Part shown: one piece after another, positions 5,850-15,321 of the stretch
Layout of the letters: the number at the start of each line of letters is the position of its first letter
Position numbering within the stretch: the first letter of the stretch is position 1
From: Clostridia bacterium
GTDB taxonomy: Bacteria > Bacillota > Clostridia > Oscillospirales > CAG-382
NCBI GenBank assembly: GCA_017646185.1
Contig: JAGCNA010000319.1
Span: forward strand, 1-25,552
DNA: 25,552 nucleotides
Direction of reading: 5' to 3'
Position numbers and translations under genes: made by a program
The notes under the pieces: model-generated
Databases searched by the model: none
Told to the model about the DNA's origin: nothing
What the model saw: the letters and a program-made list of their open reading frames with translations, nothing else

Positions 5850-8003
5850 ATGAGCACACTTGTAATACTTGAGTCGCCTACAAAGGCGCATACTGTCAAA
5901 GGCTTTTTGGGAAAAGGCTATAAAGTAGTGGCTTCAAACGGCCACGTACGCGATCTTCCCAAAAGCAAACTCGGAATTGACGTAGAAAACAACTTTGCCC
6001 CCCAGTATATTAATATCAGAGGCAAGGGCGAGCTTATAAGCGATCTTAAAAAAGAAGCAAAGAACGCAGATAAAGTTTTGCTTGCAGCCGACCCTGACCG
6101 CGAAGGTGAGGCAATAAGCTGGCATCTTGCAGCAGTTTTGGGTATTCCCGAAGAAAAGATAAAACGTATCACCTTCAACTCCGTTACAAAGGCGGCTGTT
6201 AAAGAAGCTATAAAGAATCCCAGAAGCATAGATATGGCGTTGGTAAATTCCCAGCAGACCCGCCGCATACTCGACCGTCTTGTAGGTTATAAAATAAGTC
6301 CTTTTCTTTGGAGAAAGATCAAAAACGGTCTTTCTGCAGGAAGAGTTCAGTCTGTTGCAACAAGACTTATTGTTGAAAGAGAACGGGAAATACAGGCGTT
6401 TGTCCCCGAAGAATACTGGACAGTAACCGTTAAGCTTTCCAATGCGGAGGGGGATACCTTTACCGCAAAATATTTTGGCGATAAAAACGGCAAAAAAGAG
6501 CTGGGTAACGAAGCGGACGCTTACGGCGTTGTAAACTCCGTAAAGGATGCGGCGTTCACCGTGGCTTCCGTAAAGCGTTCCGTAAAACACCGCCGTCCTC
6601 AGCCTCCCTTTACCACAAGCACGCTCCAGCAGGAAGCCAACAGAAGATTATCCCTTCCCACCCAGCGCACAATGATGATCGCACAGGAGCTTTACGAAGG
6701 TATTAATATCGGCGAGCGAGGCACCCACGGTCTTATTACCTATATGCGTACCGACTCTCTGCGTGTTTCCGACGAGGCAAAGGCCGCTGCAAAGGAATAT
6801 ATCGTCGGTAAATACGGCGAAAAGTATTATCCTGCTGTTCCCAATACCTATAAGGTTAAAAAAGGCTCGCAGGATGCTCACGAAGCTATCCGTCCTTCCG
6901 ATCCCTCCCTTGCTCCCGATATGATCAAAAACCGTCTTACGGCGGATCAGTATAAGGTTTACAAGCTTATATACGATCGTTTTATTGCAAGCCAGATGAA
7001 GCCTGCGGAAATAGATACCGTTTCTGTGGATCTTGATGCTTCCGGAAACATTTTCCGCGCTACCGGCGCCACCGTAAGATTCCCCGGATATCTCGTTATC
7101 TGCGATGATTCGGACAGCGGTGATGACGAGATCGCAAAGGATAAGCTTCCTCTTCTCTGCGAAAACGAGGTATGTAATTGCTCCGGCATTCTTCCCGAAC
7201 AGCATTTTACAGCTCCTCCTTTCAGATACACCGAAGGTTCTCTCGTTAAGATGCTGGAGGAAAAGGGCATAGGCCGTCCCTCCACTATCGTAACCACCAT
7301 AACCACCATTATCTCCAGAGGATACGTTGTAAGAGAGGGAAAATCCCTCGTTCCCACAGAATTGGGATTTGTTACCACCGATCTTATGCTTAACGCATTT
7401 TCCGGAATTGTTGATTATAATTTCACAGCACAGATGGAAGAAGATCTGGATGAGATAGAATCCGGAAACAAGGATTATATAAAGGTGCTTGAAAGCTTTT
7501 ATAAAGATCTTGAAACCGAATTAAAATCCGCAGAAGCTATAATCGGCAAAGATAAAATCGCAGTGGAACCCGAAAAAACAGATATTATCTGTGAAAAATG
7601 CGGTTCTGTAATGGTGGTGCGCAACGGACGCTTCGGCAAATTTGCCGCTTGTCCCAATTACCCCAAGTGTAAAAATACCAAGCCTCTTGAGCCCGAAAAG
7701 AAGCCTTTGGAGGCAAAAGAGATAATAAGTGATGAAAAATGTCCCGCTTGCGGCGGCGAAATGGTATTGCGTAAGGGCAGATACGGAAGCTTCTTTGCTT
7801 GCCGTTCTTACCCAGAGTGCAAGACTACGCTTCCCGTCATCAAAGACAGCGGCGTGGTATGTCCCAATTGCGGAAAACGCATTGTGGTACGTCAGAGCAA
7901 AAAGAAGACCACGTATTACGTTTGCGAGGATGCATCCTGCGGATTTATTTCCTGGGATATTCCCAGACAAGAAAATGTCCCAAGTGCGGAGATATCGTTT
8001 TAA
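5850..8003 (+). CDS. topA: DNA topoisomerase I, C-terminus altered by a frame disruption
   Basis: TopA relaxes negative supercoils by transient single-strand cleavage. The 717-codon frame begins with a Toprim domain (VILESPTK with E8; DPDREGE at 81-87), and the catalytic tyrosine is Y298 in ITYMRTDS. Cysteine-rich zinc ribbons start at C581, C631 and C671. After residue 708 the frame continues for only nine residues and stops. In the -1 frame, starting at 7976, a clear fourth zinc ribbon follows (CPKCG, then YYC and CGW) and ends in a TGA that overlaps the plsX start. One extra A in the run at 7972-7975 would restore a 740-residue protein. The observed frame is therefore probably an indel in the sequence or a true late mutation; the catalytic core is intact. 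AAGGAG precedes the ATG. Confidence 0.93.
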   Translation: MSTLVILESPTKAHTVKGFLGKGYKVVASNGHVRDLPKSKLGIDVENNFAPQYINIRGKGELISDLKKEAKNADKVLLAADPDREGEAISWHLAAVLGIPEEKIKRITFNSVTKAAVKEAIKNPRSIDMALVNSQQTRRILDRLVGYKISPFLWRKIKNGLSAGRVQSVATRLIVEREREIQAFVPEEYWTVTVKLSNAEGDTFTAKYFGDKNGKKELGNEADAYGVVNSVKDAAFTVASVKRSVKHRRPQPPFTTSTLQQEANRRLSLPTQRTMMIAQELYEGINIGERGTHGLITYMRTDSLRVSDEAKAAAKEYIVGKYGEKYYPAVPNTYKVKKGSQDAHEAIRPSDPSLAPDMIKNRLTADQYKVYKLIYDRFIASQMKPAEIDTVSVDLDASGNIFRATGATVRFPGYLVICDDSDSGDDEIAKDKLPLLCENEVCNCSGILPEQHFTAPPFRYTEGSLVKMLEEKGIGRPSTIVTTITTIISRGYVVREGKSLVPTELGFVTTDLMLNAFSGIVDYNFTAQMEEDLDEIESGNKDYIKVLESFYKDLETELKSAEAIIGKDKIAVEPEKTDIICEKCGSVMVVRNGRFGKFAACPNYPKCKNTKPLEPEKKPLEAKEIISDEKCPACGGEMVLRKGRYGSFFACRSYPECKTTLPVIKDSGVVCPNCGKRIVVRQSKKKTTYYVCEDASCGFISWDIPRQENVPSAEISF

Positions 8004-8071
8004 AGAAAAAGAACAGAGATCAGTATTATTGCCGCAGTAACTGTGGCTGGACAGAGGAAAATAAGAAATGA
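7976..8071 (+). other. Detached topA C-terminal zinc ribbon in the -1 frame
   Basis: These 31 codons plus TGA encode CPKCGDIVLKKKN and then a second cysteine pair (YYC and NCGW), the pattern of a topoisomerase I zinc ribbon. No start codon or ribosome binding site serves this segment on its own. Its TGA at 8069-8071 overlaps the plsX ATG at 8068, the same ATGA arrangement found elsewhere in the window, which indicates that this was the original end of topA. Confidence 0.8.
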
Positions 8072-9072
8072 GAACTACCATAGCAGTTGACGCAATGGGC
8101 GGCGACAAAGCTCCTCAGGCTGTTGTAGGAGGCGCATTGCTTGCAGCTTCCCAGTTGCCTATAGATATAATTCTCGTCGGTGACAGCGATGCCATTTATA
8201 CAGAGATAAATAACAGAGGCGCTATGCCTTCAAATATATCCGTTGTTCACGCCCACAGCGTTATAACGATGGAGGATGCGCCGGGCGCAATTTTGAAAGA
8301 AAAATCAGATTGCTCTATGGCGGTAGCGGCAGAGCTTGTAAAGAACGGAAAAGCAGACGCTTTGGTTTCTGCAGGAAATACCGGCGCCCTTTTTACCGTA
8401 TCTTCTCTTAAAATACGCCGTCTCCCCGGTATACGCCGTGCAGCATTGGGTGCGGTTGTGCCTCTTGAAAATCCCGTGCTTATCGTAGATTCCGGCGCAA
8501 ATACAGACGCTACGCCCGAGCTGTTGCGCACCTTTGCCCACATGGGCAGTCTGTACGCACAGCTTGTAATGGGTATCGAAAATCCCCGTATAGGTCTTGT
8601 AAACAACGGAAGCGAATCCACAAAGGGAACCCCCTTGTATGCGGAATCCAACGCACTGCTTTCAAAAGAAAAAGCAATAAACTTTGTGGGCAACGTAGAG
8701 GGAAGAGACATTCCCTGCAACACCTGCGACGTTGTTGTGTGCGACGGATTTACTGGTAATATTTTGCTCAAGACCATCGAAGGTATGGGTTTGTTTATGA
8801 AGAGCAAGTTAAAGAGCATTTTCTATGCAAACCGTATTACCAAGGTTGCGGGCGCTCTTACCAGAAGACAGATTTCCGATCTTAAAAAGCAGATAGACCA
8901 CCGCGAGCACGGCGGTGCTCCCTTTCTGGGACTTGCCAAGCCTGTTGTAAAGGCTCACGGCAGTTCGGATGAAAAGAGTATTTTTACGGCTATTCGTCAG
9001 GCAAAGACCTTCCACGAAAGCGGACTTATATCAAAACTTAAGGAGGCGATACAGAGTGAATCATCAGATTGA
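8068..9072 (+). CDS. plsX: Phosphate acyltransferase PlsX
   Basis: PlsX converts acyl-ACP and phosphate to acyl-phosphate, the first committed step of phosphatidic acid synthesis in the PlsX/PlsY pathway, as a peripheral membrane enzyme. The 334-residue protein has the family N-terminus (TIAVDAMGGDKAP, residues 3-15), the VSAGNTGAL segment, and the C-terminal HGGAPFLGLAKPVVKAHGSSD block; length is standard. AGAGGA lies upstream of the ATG. The start would overlap the restored topA stop. rnc begins within its last 17 bases; the acyl carrier protein gene usually placed between plsX and rnc is missing. Confidence 0.96.
   Translation: MRTTIAVDAMGGDKAPQAVVGGALLAASQLPIDIILVGDSDAIYTEINNRGAMPSNISVVHAHSVITMEDAPGAILKEKSDCSMAVAAELVKNGKADALVSAGNTGALFTVSSLKIRRLPGIRRAALGAVVPLENPVLIVDSGANTDATPELLRTFAHMGSLYAQLVMGIENPRIGLVNNGSESTKGTPLYAESNALLSKEKAINFVGNVEGRDIPCNTCDVVVCDGFTGNILLKTIEGMGLFMKSKLKSIFYANRITKVAGALTRRQISDLKKQIDHREHGGAPFLGLAKPVVKAHGSSDEKSIFTAIRQAKTFHESGLISKLKEAIQSESSD
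9041..9046 (+). promoter_or_regulatory. Ribosome binding site for the GTG start of rnc
   Basis: AGGAGG ends nine bases before GTG at 9056. The frame is open upstream to 8969 but that stretch lies inside plsX and is not family-like, so this site selects the GTG start. Confidence 0.8.
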
Positions 9073-9781
9073 GCCGTTGCCTTATATTGAGCTTGAAAAG
9101 AAGATAGGCTATGTGTTCCGCAACAAAGAATTCCTTCTTACCGCGCTCACCCATTCTTCTTTTGTTAACGAAACAAAACAAAAAACCTACCTTCGTTCCA
9201 ACGAACGGTTAGAGTTTTTGGGAGATTCCATTCTTTCTGTAATCGTTTCCGAGCATATATACCGTTCTTCTCCCGAGCTGGATGAAGGATATCTTACAAG
9301 AATCAGAGCCAATATTGTATGTGAAAATTCATTAAGCGAATTTGCCCGTGAAATAGAATTGGGAAGCTACCTCCGTATGGGACACGGTGAAGCCGTAACC
9401 AACGGAAGAGACCGTAAAAGTACGGTTGCCGATGCTTTCGAGGCTTTGCTTGCCGCAATTTATCTTGACGGCGGTATGGATCAGGCAAGACGTTTTCTTA
9501 TGCCCCGTGTAAAAACAGCTCTTTCCAAGCTTTCAAAGGGCGGCAACGAGGATTATAAGTCCCGTTTGCAAAAGATCGTTCAGCAAACACCGGAAGAAAT
9601 TCTCGAATACGTTCTTGTAAGCGAAGAAGGTCCTCCTCACGACAGAGTATTTACCTTCCGTGTAATGCTCAATTCCAACTGTCTGGGCGAAGGCGTGGGC
9701 AGAACAAAGCGTGAAGCGGAGCAAAGCGCCGCAAAAGAAGCACTTTCCGTTCTCGGTGAACTTGATGAAGACCCATCGTAA
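9056..9781 (+). CDS. rnc: Ribonuclease III
   Basis: RNase III cleaves double-stranded RNA in rRNA precursors, mRNAs and antisense duplexes. The 241-residue product (GTG start) has the RNase III signature NERLEFLGDS at 49-58, with the expected acidic residues E53, D57, D126 and E129, and a C-terminal double-stranded RNA binding domain at about 165-235 ending in the KREAEQSAAKEAL helix. Start choice rests on AGGAGG at 9041. It overlaps plsX by 17 bases and the following radical SAM gene by 17 bases, so expression is probably coupled. Confidence 0.95.
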   Translation: MNHQIEPLPYIELEKKIGYVFRNKEFLLTALTHSSFVNETKQKTYLRSNERLEFLGDSILSVIVSEHIYRSSPELDEGYLTRIRANIVCENSLSEFAREIELGSYLRMGHGEAVTNGRDRKSTVADAFEALLAAIYLDGGMDQARRFLMPRVKTALSKLSKGGNEDYKSRLQKIVQQTPEEILEYVLVSEEGPPHDRVFTFRVMLNSNCLGEGVGRTKREAEQSAAKEALSVLGELDEDPS

Positions 9782-10760
9782 CATACCTGTTTTTATTCCC
9801 CAGGAGGGGTGCCCAAACGCCTGCGTGTTTTGTTCCCAGAAAAAGATTACGGGAATAGACCGCCGTGCAGAATTGAATACCTTGAAGGATACCGTTGAGA
9901 AAGCTTTGGAAAACCGGTGGCAGGAAAGCGAGATCGCCTTTTTCGGCGGAAGCTTTACGGCTATTGATAAGGCTCGTATGATATCTCTTCTCGATACGGC
10001 GTACGAATACGTGTGTGCGGGAAAAATTAACGGAATACGCATTTCCACCCGTCCGGATTACATAGACGAAACCGTACTGGAGATTTTAAAAAGCAGGGGA
10101 GTAACTGCTATCGAATTGGGTATTCAGAGCGTTTCGGACAAGGTGTTGACAGCTTCCGGAAGAGGTCACACAAGTAAACACAGCGAAAACGCTTGTAAAT
10201 TAATAAAAAAATACGGCTTCCGTCTGGGCGGACAAATGATGGTCGGTTTGCCTTTGTCAACCGCAGAGGATGAACTTGCCACCGCTCAAGCCATTTGTGA
10301 TTGGGGCGCGGACGAAACCCGTATTTATCCTACCGTTGTCTTTGAGGATACGGCGCTTTATAATATGACCTTACAAGGTGAATACGAGCCTCTGTCCTTG
10401 GATGATGCGGTTTCCCGCTGTGCAGACTGTATGGATGTGTTTTTGACCCGAGGGGTAAAGGTCCTTCGCGTTGGACTTCACGCTTCGGAGCAGCTTGTTT
10501 CCGCACCTTACGGGGCCACCCATCCCGCAATGGGAGAGCTTGTGGAAAGCGAATTGTACCGCAGGAGAATAGACAGTCTTATACAAGGCTCCCGGGGGAA
10601 AAAGCTTTTGGTTTACGTTCCCTTTTCCGCTTGTTCAAAAGCGGCGGGCCAGCACAGAAAAAACACGGAATATTTTAAAAACACTTACGGCTTTTCTCAG
10701 GTATCCGTATACGGAACCGATATGCCGGAGCATACGGTAAGAATACATATAGAGGATTGA
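9765..10760 (+). CDS. Radical SAM protein of the rnc-smc locus, Elp3/MiaB/NifB-like domain
   Basis: A CxxxCxxC iron-sulfur motif (C16, C20, C23 in CPNACVFC), followed by FFGGSFTA and the EIGIQS-like ELGIQSVS segment, identifies a radical SAM enzyme with an Elp3-type core and a YPTVVFEDTALY region. Clostridia commonly carry this family between rnc and smc; its substrate is unknown to me, although similarity to Elp3 makes RNA a possible target. The chosen ATG gives 331 residues beginning MKTHRNIPVFIPQEGCP, matching the family pattern; a GTG at 9711 in the same frame lies deep within rnc and is rejected. No good ribosome binding site precedes the ATG, which lies 17 bases before the rnc stop, suggesting coupling. 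Confidence 0.88.
   Translation: MKTHRNIPVFIPQEGCPNACVFCSQKKITGIDRRAELNTLKDTVEKALENRWQESEIAFFGGSFTAIDKARMISLLDTAYEYVCAGKINGIRISTRPDYIDETVLEILKSRGVTAIELGIQSVSDKVLTASGRGHTSKHSENACKLIKKYGFRLGGQMMVGLPLSTAEDELATAQAICDWGADETRIYPTVVFEDTALYNMTLQGEYEPLSLDDAVSRCADCMDVFLTRGVKVLRVGLHASEQLVSAPYGATHPAMGELVESELYRRRIDSLIQGSRGKKLLVYVPFSACSKAAGQHRKNTEYFKNTYGFSQVSVYGTDMPEHTVRIHIED
10751..10756 (+). promoter_or_regulatory. Ribosome binding site for the TTG start of smc
   Basis: AGAGGA ends eight bases before TTG at 10765. The next in-frame ATG (10786) would remove the conserved first beta strand of SMC, so the TTG start is favoured. Confidence 0.75.
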
Positions 10761-10764
10761 TTTT

Positions 10765-13700
10765 TTGAAACTTAAAAGTATAGAAATGCAGGGGTTCAAA
10801 TCGTTCCCCGATAAAACACGAATAACTTTTGATGACGGTGTTACCGCCATTATCGGACCCAACGGAAGCGGTAAATCCAATATTTCCGATGCGGTGCGCT
10901 GGGTACTTGGCGAAATGTCTATGAAAAGTCTTCGCGGTAGCAAGATGGAGGACGTTATCTTTAACGGAACGCCCACCCGTCCTGCCGCAAACTTTTCTGC
11001 CGTTTCTCTTACTCTGGATACCACCGCAGAGTATGACCGTCACGCACAGACGTTTATGTCTCTTTCCGAGGAAGAGAAAAATGCCGATGACAAAAAGGAC
11101 GAATACAAGCTTCACGACGGAACCGAGGTAACCATAACCAGAAAATATTACCGTAGCGGAGAAAGCGAGTATTATATCAACAAAAAGCAGGTGCGCTTAA
11201 AGGATATTTACGAGCTGTTCTATGATACCGGTATCGGTAGAGAGGGTTATTCGGTTATTTCCCAGGGTAAGATTTCCGAGGTTCTCTCCCAAAAGGGACA
11301 CGAGAGAAGAGATATCTTTGAAGAAGCCGCAGGAATTTCCAAATTCCGTTATAAAAAAGCGGAAGCGGAAAGAAAGCTTGCTGAAACAGAAAATAATCTT
11401 ATAAGAATAAACGATATTTTAAGCGAGGTTTCCTCCCGTATCGGTCCTTTGGAAAAGGAAGCGGAAAACGCAAAGAAATATCTTGTGCTTTCCGAAGAGA
11501 AAAAGGGATTGGAGATCACTCTCTGGCTTGATAAGATAGATAAGCTTCGCGGCGATCTGGAGCGCAACGCAACCGAAACAGCAGGCGCCCGTCTTGCTTT
11601 GGATAACAGCGAAAACGACGTAAGAACTCTGGATTATAAGCTGGATAACGCCCTTCGTGAAGGATATGATATCGGACGAGAGCTTTCCGAAACAGAGCGT
11701 CTTATCTCCGAAAGCGAAAAGAATATAGCTTCCATCGAATCCGAAAAAGCACTTCGTTTAAACGATGCGGAGCATTACCGCCGTATGGCACGTCAGTACG
11801 GTGAAGATATTTCCGTAAACAAAAGAGAGCTTTCTTTGGCTGCGGATATGCTTTCCGCCGCTATTGAAGTGGGTAAGGAACTGGAAAGCGAGCACGCAAA
11901 GGTAAAAGAAGAATTTGCCCTTGCGGAAGAAGCTTATGCAAAATACCGCGACACGGCAGTTTTGTGCGCCGAAAAGGAACAAAACGCTCTTTCTGAGCAG
12001 ACAAAGGCATACGAAACCGTTTCCCGTTTAAGAGAAAGCTATGCCGCTATTAAGGCTAAATCCGAAGAATCCGTCCGTGCCCGCGATGAAGCGGAAGCAC
12101 AGCTTTCCGCCTCAGCCGCAAGAATGGCAGAGCTCAAATCTGTTTTGGAGAGAGCCGCTTCCGCGCTTAATTCAGCGGAAGTACAGGTGAATGAAACTGC
12201 GGAAAAATATGCCGAAGCAACCAAAAAGTGCGATGAAAACAGAGCTTTGCGCAATCAGCTTAACGAAAAGCTGTCTGCTGTAAACCTTGAAATTTCGGCT
12301 TTGGAGCACAGACGTGAAAACCTGCGCCGCATGGAAGCGCTGTTTGAGGGATATTCGGACGGTGTTAAAAACGTAATGAACGCCTCCGAGCTTAAGGGCA
12401 TTGTAGGTACCGTTTCTTCCGTTGTTTCCACAGACGAAAAGTACGTTCTCGCTCTGGAGACCGCATTGGGTGCATCCGCACAGTTTATTATTACGGAAAA
12501 AGAAGAAGATGCAAAAAATGCCGTAAAGTATCTTAAAAAGACTTCCGGCGGCAGAGCAACCTTCCTTCCCATTGATACCGTAACCGGCAACCGTGTAAAC
12601 GAAGAGCCTTTCAAAAACGTAAAAGGCTATATCGGTATCGCATCCGATATGGTAAAGAGCGATAAAAGATTCCGTACGGTTATAGACGACCTTTTGGGCA
12701 GAACCGTGCTTACTGAAAATATGGATTCCGCTACCTCTGCCGCATCCGCTTGCGGATATAAGGTAAAGGTTGTTACCCTTGACGGTCAGGTGGTAAACCC
12801 CGGCGGAAGTATTACCGGCGGCAGCGCCCACAAAAAAGCGGGTCTGTTTACAAGAGCTATGGATATTGACCGTCTTACAGCCGATATCAAAACAAAGCGC
12901 ACCGAAACGGAAAAGCTGGAAGAGGAAATTGCAGACACCGATTCGGCATTCAACACTCTTTGCACAGTTAAAAAAGAGGCTGAAGACGCATATAATTCCG
13001 CATTGGCGTTGCGCGGCGATTGTCAGCGTGAATGCGACGGTGCAGGGGTAAGACTTGAGGAGGAAAACAACCATAACGAGGCGATCAAGCTTCAGGCTTC
13101 TCGTCAGGTTTTGGATGCGGAAGCATCCCTTGCAGAATCCGAAAAACAGCTTGCGGAAGCGGAAGAAGCTCTTAATATTATCCGTGCCGCTTGTGAAAAA
13201 TGCAATTCTGACAGTGCTTTGGCAAAAGCCAACGAGCAAAGTGCTTTTGATGAATGTAACCGCATACGTGTTTCTCTTTATGAGAAAGCCTCTTCTTATG
13301 ACAGACAGAACGCACACATACGTGCCCTTTCCGAAAAGAAGGAGGGCATTCAGAACAGAATAAACGATATTACCGCTTCTATCCGTCAGGCAGAGGAAAG
13401 CGCCGCCGAATCTGAGGCGTTGCTTGCCGAATTCGACGTTAAAAAGCTGTGCTTTGAAGAAGAAACGGCAAAATACCGTGAAAAGCTTAAAGAGCTTCTT
13501 GCATCCCGTGATGAATCCGAAAAGAGCGCTGTAAACATTCGCAGTCTCGTTAAGGAAGCCCAGATCAAAAAGGAAGAGGCTTTGCGCAGATTTACCGAGC
13601 TTGAATCAAAAGGACAGAATCTTAACACCGATTACGATACGGTTTCCGCAAAGCTTTGGGATGAATATGAGCTTACCTATACCAACGCCTGCGCATACAG

Positions 13701-14397
13701 ATTGCCTGCGGAGCAGATGACGTCTGCCGCAACCCGTGTGGCATCTCTCCGTGCAAAGATCCGTGCTATGGGTCATATTAACGTAAACGCCGTTGAGGAA
13801 TACAAAACCGAAAAAGAGAGATTTGATTTCCTTACCGCACAGACCGATGACCTTAATAAGACACGACGTCAGCTGGATTCCACCATTGAGAAGCTGTCCC
13901 GCACCATGAAGGATACCTTTATAGATTGCTTTGAGCGTATCAACTCCGCTTTCGGCAGAACCTTCGCCGCATTGTTCGGCGGCGGCTCCGGTAAGGTTGA
14001 GCTTGAAGATCCCAACAATCCTCTGGAATGCGGAATTGATATTATTTTAAGACCTCCCGGAAAGAGCGTAAAGAGTATTTCTCTTCTTTCCGGCGGCGAA
14101 CAGTCCTTTGCAGCAATCGCATTGTATCTTGCATTGCAGGAGATCAATCCTTCGCCCTTCTGTATTTTCGACGAGATCGAATCTGCGCTGGATGATGTTA
14201 ACCTTGCAAAATTTGCGGATTACGTGCGTGAGCACAGCGAATCCACCCAGTATATTCTTATTACCCACCGCCGCGGCACTATGGAGCGTGCCGACGTGCT
14301 GTACGGTGTAACAATGTACGAAAGAGGTGTTTCCAATTATCTCCGTCTTAACGTAGATATGATGGAAGAAAATATCAAAAAATACAGTCATTCATAA
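10765..14397 (+). CDS. smc: Chromosome segregation ATPase SMC
   Basis: SMC forms the ring-shaped condensin core with ScpA and ScpB that organises and segregates the chromosome. The 1210-residue protein has the N-terminal ATPase half with Walker A GPNGSGKS (31-38), a long coiled coil, a hinge at about 525-690 ending in the glycine-rich GSITGGS (681-687), a returning coiled coil, and the C-terminal head with signature LSGGEQ (1108-1113) and Walker B CIFDEIE with D1136 and E1137. The coils are unusually rich in Ala, Glu and Ser. It starts at TTG with AGAGGA upstream, four bases after the radical SAM gene. scpA and scpB are not in the window. Confidence 0.97.
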   Translation: MKLKSIEMQGFKSFPDKTRITFDDGVTAIIGPNGSGKSNISDAVRWVLGEMSMKSLRGSKMEDVIFNGTPTRPAANFSAVSLTLDTTAEYDRHAQTFMSLSEEEKNADDKKDEYKLHDGTEVTITRKYYRSGESEYYINKKQVRLKDIYELFYDTGIGREGYSVISQGKISEVLSQKGHERRDIFEEAAGISKFRYKKAEAERKLAETENNLIRINDILSEVSSRIGPLEKEAENAKKYLVLSEEKKGLEITLWLDKIDKLRGDLERNATETAGARLALDNSENDVRTLDYKLDNALREGYDIGRELSETERLISESEKNIASIESEKALRLNDAEHYRRMARQYGEDISVNKRELSLAADMLSAAIEVGKELESEHAKVKEEFALAEEAYAKYRDTAVLCAEKEQNALSEQTKAYETVSRLRESYAAIKAKSEESVRARDEAEAQLSASAARMAELKSVLERAASALNSAEVQVNETAEKYAEATKKCDENRALRNQLNEKLSAVNLEISALEHRRENLRRMEALFEGYSDGVKNVMNASELKGIVGTVSSVVSTDEKYVLALETALGASAQFIITEKEEDAKNAVKYLKKTSGGRATFLPIDTVTGNRVNEEPFKNVKGYIGIASDMVKSDKRFRTVIDDLLGRTVLTENMDSATSAASACGYKVKVVTLDGQVVNPGGSITGGSAHKKAGLFTRAMDIDRLTADIKTKRTETEKLEEEIADTDSAFNTLCTVKKEAEDAYNSALALRGDCQRECDGAGVRLEEENNHNEAIKLQASRQVLDAEASLAESEKQLAEAEEALNIIRAACEKCNSDSALAKANEQSAFDECNRIRVSLYEKASSYDRQNAHIRALSEKKEGIQNRINDITASIRQAEESAAESEALLAEFDVKKLCFEEETAKYREKLKELLASRDESEKSAVNIRSLVKEAQIKKEEALRRFTELESKGQNLNTDYDTVSAKLWDEYELTYTNACAYRLPAEQMTSAATRVASLRAKIRAMGHINVNAVEEYKTEKERFDFLTAQTDDLNKTRRQLDSTIEKLSRTMKDTFIDCFERINSAFGRTFAALFGGGSGKVELEDPNNPLECGIDIILRPPGKSVKSISLLSGGEQSFAAIALYLALQEINPSPFCIFDEIESALDDVNLAKFADYVREHSESTQYILITHRRGTMERADVLYGVTMYERGVSNYLRLNVDMMEENIKKYSHS

Positions 14398-14409
14398 AAA
14401 GGAGCAACA

Positions 14410-15318
14410 ATGGGCTTTTTTGATAAATTAAAACAAGGTCTTGCAAAGACAAAAGCCGCCTTTATCACTCCGCTTGAAAAGCTCTTTTCATCTGCGGAAA
14501 AGGTGGACGAGGATTTTTTTGATGAGCTTTTGGACGTGCTTATAATGGCAGACGTGGGAGTGGAAACATCGGATTATATCGTTGAAACTCTCCGTGCCGA
14601 ATTAAAATCCAAAAATATATGGGAGGCAGAGAAAGCCCGTGTGGAGCTTCGCCGAGTAATGTGCGAAACTATCGGCGAGTATAAGCCTCTTGAGATCAAA
14701 GAAGGTCTCAACGTAATTTTGGTTATCGGAGTTAACGGCGCAGGCAAGACCACCTCTATCGGCAAGCTGGCTTCAATGTACAAAGCCGATGGAAAAAAGG
14801 TCATTCTTGCCGCCGCAGATACCTTCCGTGCCGCAGCCATTGACCAGCTCGGTGTCTGGGCGGAGAGAGCAGGGGTGCAGATGATACGTCAGTCCGAGGG
14901 TGCAGACCCTGCGGCTGTTGTATTTGACGCCGCCGCAGCCGCCCGCAAGCAAAAAGCAGACGTGCTTATCGTGGATACTGCGGGAAGATTGCACAACAAG
15001 AAAAATCTTCTTGATGAGCTTGCAAAAATAAACCGTGTTTTAGACCGTGAGCTTCCCGAAGCCCACAAGGAAACCCTTATAGTTCTGGATGCAACTACCG
15101 GTCAGAACGCTATTCTGCAGACACAGGAATTCGGTAAAGCCGCAGGAATTTCCGGTCTTGTTCTTACAAAGCTGGACGGAACCGCAAAGGGCGGATTCGT
15201 GCTTGCAATAAAACACACCTTGGATATTCCCGTACGCTTTATAGGCGTAGGCGAGGGTGTGGACGATCTCCGTCCCTTTAACCCCGATGATTTTGTAAAA
15301 GCTATGTTCGGAGATTAA
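14410..15318 (+). CDS. ftsY: Signal recognition particle receptor FtsY
   Basis: FtsY is the SRP receptor GTPase that docks Ffh-ribosome complexes at the membrane for cotranslational insertion. The 302-residue protein contains the NG domain only: a helical N region (1-80), the P-loop GVNGAGKTT at 107-115, the DTFRAAA motif, DTAGR at 189-193, and TKLDG at 253-257 with the GTAKGG closing segment. The long acidic A domain of proteobacterial FtsY is absent; membrane contact is probably through the amphipathic N-terminus MGFFDKLKQGLAKTK. AAGGAG lies six bases upstream. ffh and ylxM, frequent next neighbours, are replaced by rdgB three bases downstream. Confidence 0.97.
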   Translation: MGFFDKLKQGLAKTKAAFITPLEKLFSSAEKVDEDFFDELLDVLIMADVGVETSDYIVETLRAELKSKNIWEAEKARVELRRVMCETIGEYKPLEIKEGLNVILVIGVNGAGKTTSIGKLASMYKADGKKVILAAADTFRAAAIDQLGVWAERAGVQMIRQSEGADPAAVVFDAAAAARKQKADVLIVDTAGRLHNKKNLLDELAKINRVLDRELPEAHKETLIVLDATTGQNAILQTQEFGKAAGISGLVLTKLDGTAKGGFVLAIKHTLDIPVRFIGVGEGVDDLRPFNPDDFVKAMFGD

Positions 15319-15321
15319 AAA

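Noticed and set aside
7968..7978. Programmed -1 frameshifting in topA
   Set aside because: The zero-frame codons here are CAA GAA AAT; the heptamer A GAA AAT does not fit the X XXY YYZ slippery pattern, and P-site re-pairing would be poor. An indel in the A run is simpler.
12172..13317. A 381-codon open frame antisense to the smc coiled-coil region
   Set aside because: It has no ribosome binding site, no recognisable domain and an aromatic/cysteine-rich composition expected from reverse-reading Glu/Ala/Lys coiled-coil codons; smc is continuous on the other strand.
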